A DNA stretch of 64,000 nt, taken from the NCBI GenBank assembly GCA_963702195.1, contig OY969725.1, positions 1,488,001 through 1,552,000 of the forward strand, given 5' to 3'. A program made the translations under genes and the position numbers. The stretch's first letter is position 1; each line of letters opens with the position of its first letter. Shown piece after piece: positions 59,589 through 64,000 of this stretch. Source of the stretch: AC-56 sp963702195. Lineage in GTDB: Bacteria > Actinomycetota > Thermoleophilia > Solirubrobacterales > 70-9. The notes beneath the pieces were generated by a model. It worked only from the letters and a program-made list of their open reading frames with translations, ran no database searches and was not told the DNA's origin.

Positions 59589-61391
59589 ATGGGCTCTAAG
59601 TTCACGCACGAGACGGTCGAGCGGGTCAAGGACGCCGCGGACATCGTCGAGATCGTCTCGGCGTACACGGATCTGCGACGCGCCGGCGATCGGTACATGG
59701 GGCTGTGCCCCTTTCATGAGGAGCGCTCGCCGTCGTTCTCGGTGAACGCGCAGGAGAAGCTCTATTACTGCTTCGGGTGCGAGGCCGGCGGGGACGTGTT
59801 CCGCTTCGTGCAGGAGAAGGAGGGGCTGGGCTTCCCGGACGCGGTGGAGGCGCTCGGTGAGCGCTACGGGGTGGAGGTCGAGCGGGAGAGCGAGGACCCG
59901 CGGGCGGAGGAGGCGCGGAAGCGGCGGGCGCGGCTGGGTGAGCTCCTGGAGCGGACGGCCGACTTCTACGCCAAGTATCTGTGGGACTCCAAGGAGGCGG
60001 CGAAGGCGCGGGAATACCTGGAGGCGCGGGGGCTGGGGGAAGAGGTGTTGCGGGAGTTCGGGGTCGGCTACGGGCCGAGCGCATGGGATCAGGTGCTCAC
60101 CCGCGGCCAGTCCGCCGGGTTCGGCGTACCGGAGCTGCAGGCAGCGGGGCTGGTGCAGAAGGGGCAGAAGGGTGGCCACTACGATCGGTTCCGGGCGCGG
60201 ATCATGTTCCCGGTGCGGGATCCGCGCGGGCGGGTGCAGGGGTTCGGGGCGCGGGCGCTGCGGCCGGATACCAAGCCCAAGTACCTGAACTCGCCGGAGG
60301 GGGAGCTGTACCGGAAGAGCCGCACGCTCTACGGGATCGACCGGGCGCGGTCGGCGATCGCGAAGGCGGGGAGGGCGGTAGTGGTCGAGGGATATACGGA
60401 TGTGCTCGCCGCCCACCAGGCGGGGATCCAGGAGGCCGTGGCGGTCATGGGGACGGCGATCACGCCCGAGCAGCTCAAGCAGCTGGCGCGATACGCGGAG
60501 GAGGTTGTGCTCGCGATGGACGCTGATCGGGCGGGGCGCGCGGCGATGCTGCGGGCCCAGCGAGTTGCCGGGAGCAAGAAGCTGCGGCTGCGGGTTGCGT
60601 CGATGCCGGCCGGCGAGGATCCGGCGGACATGCTCCAGGGCGGCCAGTCGGAGCGGCTGAAGGGCTTGATCGGCGACGCGGTGGAGCTGCCGGAGTTCCA
60701 CGTGCGGGTCGCGCTTGACGAGGCGGATCTGTCGTCTCCGGGCGGCCGGGACCGGGCGCTCGACGAGGTGGTGCCGGTACTGGCCTCGATGGGCGAGTCG
60801 ATCAGCCGCGACGAGCTGGCCCGCGTGGTCGCCGACCGGCTCAACGCGGATCCCGGGCTGGTGACGCGACGGGTCGCTGCGGGCGGGACGGCGACGCAGG
60901 CGCGCGCTCCCGTGTCGCCGGGCGGGGAGTCGGGTCGCGACGGAGGGGAGCAGGCCGCGCGCCCGGCCGCGCCGCGGCCGCTGAGCGCTCGTGAACGGCG
61001 GGAGCGTGCGCTGCTCGCGATGTGCGTCGCATCCCCGGCGGAGGGGCGGGAGTTCCTCGAGCGGTTGACGCCCGATCACCTGTCGTCCCCGGCGGTGACA
61101 CGGGCGCGGGACTGGCTGGCAGGGCACCTGGACGACCCGCTCGCGGGCCTCCCGCGCGACGACGAGGAGCTCGTATCGCTGGTGACGCAGATCGTGATGG
61201 GCGCCGAGCGCGAGCCAGGCGGGCGCGAGGCGATGGAGCTCAACTTCCTCCAGCTGGAGCAGGCGGTCGTCGAGGGCCAGATCGAGACGGTGCGAAAGGA
61301 GGGGGGCGACGCCCCCGTCGAGCTTCAGCGCCGTCGCGCGGAGCTCGCTGAGCGGATCGCGCACTTTGAAACGGCCGGAGCCAGCCGCTGA
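59589..61391 (+). CDS. dnaG: DNA primase
   Basis: 600 residues. CHC2 zinc finger with C40, H43, C61 and C64 (CPFHEERSPSFSVN...LYYCFGC), the RNA polymerase domain with GYTDVLAAHQAG and TOPRIM acidic motif AMDADRAG, and a C-terminal DnaB-binding helical region. Synthesises RNA primers at the fork. Stop and start overlap by one base with the next gene. Confidence 0.96.
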   Translation: MGSKFTHETVERVKDAADIVEIVSAYTDLRRAGDRYMGLCPFHEERSPSFSVNAQEKLYYCFGCEAGGDVFRFVQEKEGLGFPDAVEALGERYGVEVERESEDPRAEEARKRRARLGELLERTADFYAKYLWDSKEAAKAREYLEARGLGEEVLREFGVGYGPSAWDQVLTRGQSAGFGVPELQAAGLVQKGQKGGHYDRFRARIMFPVRDPRGRVQGFGARALRPDTKPKYLNSPEGELYRKSRTLYGIDRARSAIAKAGRAVVVEGYTDVLAAHQAGIQEAVAVMGTAITPEQLKQLARYAEEVVLAMDADRAGRAAMLRAQRVAGSKKLRLRVASMPAGEDPADMLQGGQSERLKGLIGDAVELPEFHVRVALDEADLSSPGGRDRALDEVVPVLASMGESISRDELARVVADRLNADPGLVTRRVAAGGTATQARAPVSPGGESGRDGGEQAARPAAPRPLSARERRERALLAMCVASPAEGREFLERLTPDHLSSPAVTRARDWLAGHLDDPLAGLPRDDEELVSLVTQIVMGAEREPGGREAMELNFLQLEQAVVEGQIETVRKEGGDAPVELQRRRAELAERIAHFETAGASR

Positions 61392-61837
61392 TGAGTGGAG
61401 AGTGCGATCGCGCACTCGACCGGCTCGACGCGCTCGTCGGGGCGTGGACGATGGAGGCGGGGCCGCCGGGCGGACCGGCCTGGCCGGGCGAGGCGTCGGT
61501 CATCTTCGAGTGGTTGGAGGGCCGGACGTTCCTGATCGAGCGGTGGACGATCGAGATGCCCGAGGCACCCGACGGCATCGCGATCATCGGCACGGGCGAC
61601 GAGCCGGAGGCGTTTCGCCAGCACTACTTCGACTCGCGGGGCATCCACCGGGTCTACGAGATGACCCTGGACGCAGGCGTCTGGAGTCTATGGCGCGACT
61701 CGCCGGACCCGTTTCCCCAGCGCTTCACCGGCACGTTCAGCGACGGCGCCCGGACCATCACGGGCCGCTGGGAGAAGGCGGAAGACGGCTCAACGTGGTC
61801 GACCGACTTCGACCTGACGTACCGGAAGGTCGGCTAA
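61391..61837 (+). CDS. DUF1579-like protein
   Basis: 148 residues. ALDRLDALVGAWTMEA, FEWLEGRTFLIERWTIE, HYFDSRGIHRVYEMTLDAGVWSLWRDSPDPFPQRFTGTFSDGARTITGRWEKAEDGSTWSTDFDLTYRKV is a lipocalin-like beta-barrel pattern (DUF1579 or nitrobindin-like). No heme ligand can be assigned with confidence. The ATG shares its A with the dnaG stop, so the two are coupled. Confidence 0.8.
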   Translation: MSGECDRALDRLDALVGAWTMEAGPPGGPAWPGEASVIFEWLEGRTFLIERWTIEMPEAPDGIAIIGTGDEPEAFRQHYFDSRGIHRVYEMTLDAGVWSLWRDSPDPFPQRFTGTFSDGARTITGRWEKAEDGSTWSTDFDLTYRKVG

Positions 61838-61894
61838 CCCGAGGGGAACATACGTTCGCATTCTCCGTCCGACCCGGATGACACGATCCCGGGC

Positions 61895-62569
61895 ATGGAG
61901 CGGGATCTACTGCAGCGGTATTTGTCGCAGGGGCTCTCCCTCGAGCAGATCGGCGCGCTCGTCAATCGCGATCCCCGGACGGTGGGCTATTGGGTCAAGA
62001 GGCACGGCCTGGTGGCAAACGGCCGTGACAAGCACGCCCCTCGCGGAGGGCTCACGCGGGACCAGCTTGGGCCATTGCTCGCCAGCGGAATGACGCTCCG
62101 TGCGATCTCCGATGCGCTGGGCGTAAGCACGTCAACTGTTCGCCACTGAATGACGAGGTTCGGCCTGCGCACAAGGAGGCATCGAGGGAACCGACATCTC
62201 GGGTCGGACCAAAAGCCGAGGGTCATCGTGGACGAATGCGTCCGGCACGGCGAAACCGAGTTCATCCTCGAGAATCGCGGCGCATACCGGTGCAAGCGTT
62301 GTCGATCAGAGTCCGTCTCCCAGTGGCGCCAGCGCCTGAAGCAGACGCTCATCGATGAGGCAGGCGGCGCTTGCAGGATCTGCGGATATTCGCGTCATCC
62401 GTCAGCGCTGCACTTTCATCACGTCGACCCGGCCACGAAGGAATTCGCCCTGAGCCAGGAAGGGATTACGAGATCGCTTGAGCGAGCGCGCGCCGAGGCG
62501 AGGAAGTGCGTTCTTCTCTGCGCAAACTGCCACGCGGAGGTGGAAGCAGGAGCGGCTAGCCTGTCCTAG
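61895..62569 (+). pseudogene. HNH endonuclease gene interrupted by TGA at a Trp codon
   Basis: The first frame (61895-62149) gives 84 residues with two HTH segments (LSQGLSLEQIGALVNRDPRTVGYWVKRHGL; LLASGMTLRAISDALGVSTSTVRH) and then TGA. The next codon in the same frame is ATG (62150) and the frame continues MTRFGLRTRR... to 62569 with zinc pairs CKRC, CRIC and the HNH motif LHFHHVDP...CVLLCANCHAEVE. Related proteins normally have Trp after TVRH, so the TGA is a TGG to TGA change. Either a pseudogene, two separate products, or a site of stop readthrough. Confidence 0.75.
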
Positions 62570-62619
62570 AGTTCGCCGCGCTACACGAGTTCCTAGGTAG
62601 CACAAATGGCATTACACGG

Positions 62620-62693
62620 TCCGGGGTAGCTCAACTGGCAGATGCGCTCGACTGTTAATCGAGAGGTTGAGGGTTCGAGTCCCTCCCCCGGAG
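62620..62693 (+). tRNA. tRNA-Asn (GTT)
   Basis: Acceptor TCCGGGG (62620-62626) pairs with CCCCGGA (62686-62692). Anticodon stem CTCGA/TCGAG with loop CTGTTAA, anticodon GTT at 62654-62656. T-arm GAGGG-TTCGAGT-CCCTC. No CCA is encoded. tRNA-Asn is the only RNA gene seen. Confidence 0.97.
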
Positions 62694-62698
62694 CTTCG

Positions 62699-62720
62699 GA
62701 GGCCGGCGTACGCCGGCCTC
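62699..62720. terminator. Bidirectional terminator after tRNA-Asn
   Basis: Perfect 22-nt palindrome with 10-bp arms GAGGCCGGCG / CGCCGGCCTC, followed by TTCTATT. It lies between the tRNA (plus) and the convergent glycosyltransferase (minus) and can serve both. Confidence 0.8.
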
Positions 62721-62722
62721 TT

Positions 62723-63913
62723 CTATTGCCCGGATAGTTGGTGTACTAGGCGGGCCCCGTGCTCCTCGCTGTCGTTCGCACGCGACCAGGCCGCGAGTTC
62801 CTTGGCCCGCTGCCGGAAGGACATGGCGCCGACAATTCGCCGGCTCGCAACTCGGAGCGTGCCCGCCCCCAGTAGTCGCCAGGGAAGCATGAGCCCAGCG
62901 CCCGCCCACGCGACCCGCGCCGAGTTCTCCGCCATGTCCCCGGCGCGCGGGCAGCACAGGACCGGAACGCCGGCCGCCAATGCGCGCGCCACCGTCCCGT
63001 GCCCGCCGTGGCAGATCACCAGCGACGCCTCCGGCATGACCTGCGAGTAGGACAGCCAGTCGACGACAACCGCGTTCGCCGGCGCCGCCGGCAGCGGACC
63101 GGGATCGAGCCGGTTCGTCGTCGCCACGACCCGCACTGGCTCGTCGGCGAGCGCATCGAGCGCGACCCGCACCAGCCGGAGCTCCGGATCCTGCGCTGTG
63201 CTCGGCGCCACGAGCACCAGGGGCTCATCGCCGTCCGGCAATTCGATGTCCGGATAAGGGAGCTCGAACTGCATCGGCCCCGTCACGTGCACCCCCGCCG
63301 GCCACCGCCGCGGGTACTCCAGCTGCGGAAAGGTCGCGACCAGAGCCAGCTCCCGGCTGATCCCGCCGTGAAACCACTCCACGGGCGGCAGTCCGACCGC
63401 CGCGCGCGTCTCGTTCATCTCATCGCGACCCCGGCGCAACCCGCTCTCGAGCACCGGCAGCGCTCCGCGCCAGAGCGCTCGTCCAACCGGCGTGCGCGGC
63501 GGCTGCAACCCGAAGGCGAAGAACGGCAGCCCCGGCTCATGCACCGGATACACGTGCGGGATCAATGTGGCCCGCTTCACGCCGGCCCGCTCCGCGGCGA
63601 GCGCCGGCGCCAGCGTGAGGATGTCGCTGACGACGACATCCGGCCGAAACTCCTCCATCAGCGGCAGCAGCGCAATCGCCGCGTCCGCGGCCGACCGCCA
63701 CCCGCCCGGCTCCTCCCGGCGCGGCGGAAACGTCGTGTATTCCTCCGCCGCCGTGAAGGCGATCCCCTCGCCCTCGACCGCCTCGCGCCACCGCTCCCAG
63801 GTCTCCACCAGCACCTCGTGCCCGCGACCCCGCAGCGCCCGCGCCAGCGCAATCGCCGGGAACGCATGACCCGCATCGCCGAACGCCCCCGCCACGAACC
63901 GCCGCCCGCTCAC
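62723..63913 (-). CDS. Glycosyltransferase, GT1 (macrolide/UGT-like) family
   Basis: 396 residues from the GTG at 63913, giving VSGRRFVAGAFGDAGHAFPAIALARAL at the acceptor-domain start; an ATG at 63952 would add 13 unrelated residues. The donor-binding domain holds LVLVAPSTAQDPE, VVVDWLSYSQVMPEASLVICHGGHGTVARALAAGVPVLCCPRAGDMAENSARVAWAGAGLML, the GT1 signature with HGGHGT. Likely transfers a sugar from an NDP-sugar to a lipid or small molecule. Stands alone after the tRNA. Confidence 0.9.
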   Translation of the reverse strand: MSGRRFVAGAFGDAGHAFPAIALARALRGRGHEVLVETWERWREAVEGEGIAFTAAEEYTTFPPRREEPGGWRSAADAAIALLPLMEEFRPDVVVSDILTLAPALAAERAGVKRATLIPHVYPVHEPGLPFFAFGLQPPRTPVGRALWRGALPVLESGLRRGRDEMNETRAAVGLPPVEWFHGGISRELALVATFPQLEYPRRWPAGVHVTGPMQFELPYPDIELPDGDEPLVLVAPSTAQDPELRLVRVALDALADEPVRVVATTNRLDPGPLPAAPANAVVVDWLSYSQVMPEASLVICHGGHGTVARALAAGVPVLCCPRAGDMAENSARVAWAGAGLMLPWRLLGAGTLRVASRRIVGAMSFRQRAKELAAWSRANDSEEHGARLVHQLSGQ

Positions 63914-64000
63914 TGCAAACCCCGTTGCGATCGCCGCAAGCGGCCTCGACACGAGGGACGGAGCGCGCTATCCCTTGGGCAATGCGACGTCGCGATCGCA

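Overview
The window looks like chromosome of a high-GC actinobacterium, most likely from the Thermoleophilia/Solirubrobacterales side of the phylum. That placement is inferred from content and gene order, not from a search. Supporting points are the very high GC, the many GTG and TTG starts, TAnnnT boxes sitting 6-9 nt before start codons (leaderless transcripts), and two gene orders also known in Mycobacterium: tlyA-nadK-recN-steA-mctB-pyrG-NUDIX-xerD and dgt-dnaG.

Layout. 1-3.4 kb: a Tat-type flavin amine oxidase cut by the window edge, a SnoaL-like protein, a two-domain VOC protein and a small secreted protein. 3.6-7.7 kb: efp, nusB, a small helical protein, ispA and dxs (translation/transcription factors followed by isoprenoid precursor synthesis). 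7.8-9.8 kb: a DUF72 protein and a cyclopropane-fatty-acid-synthase-like methyltransferase on the minus strand. 10-11.6 kb: a GAF histidine kinase and a LuxR-type response regulator. 11.7-19.3 kb: a compact type II fatty acid synthesis operon, fabD-fabH-fabG-acpP-fabF-accD-SGNH hydrolase-MaoC dehydratase-fabI, with most genes overlapping. A C6/G6 inverted repeat lies on each side of the two-component system, one facing cfa and one facing fabD, which suggests one regulator for membrane lipid genes.

19.3-37.9 kb is accessory: a GMC oxidoreductase, cold-shock protein, two TetR regulators with recognisable operators, a cupin, a secreted repeat protein, a Crp-like regulator, a ClC channel, a polysaccharide deacetylase behind a structured leader, a tatA copy broken by a stop codon, a beta-lactamase-fold protein lacking the catalytic lysine, and a 3.4-kb island between 21-nt direct repeats. 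The island carries a beta-propeller/collagen-like surface protein, a truncated inverted copy of it, the tail of an integrase and an orphan HicB-like protein.

38-64 kb returns to housekeeping genes: tlyA, nadK, an MFS exporter, recN, steA, a mctB/steB-like gene, a MraY/WecA-like transferase, pyrG, an M20 peptidase, DUF3866, NUDIX, xerD, mutM-like, a P1 peptidase, recO, dgt, dnaG, then an HNH endonuclease gene broken by TGG to TGA, tRNA-Asn(GTT) and a glycosyltransferase.
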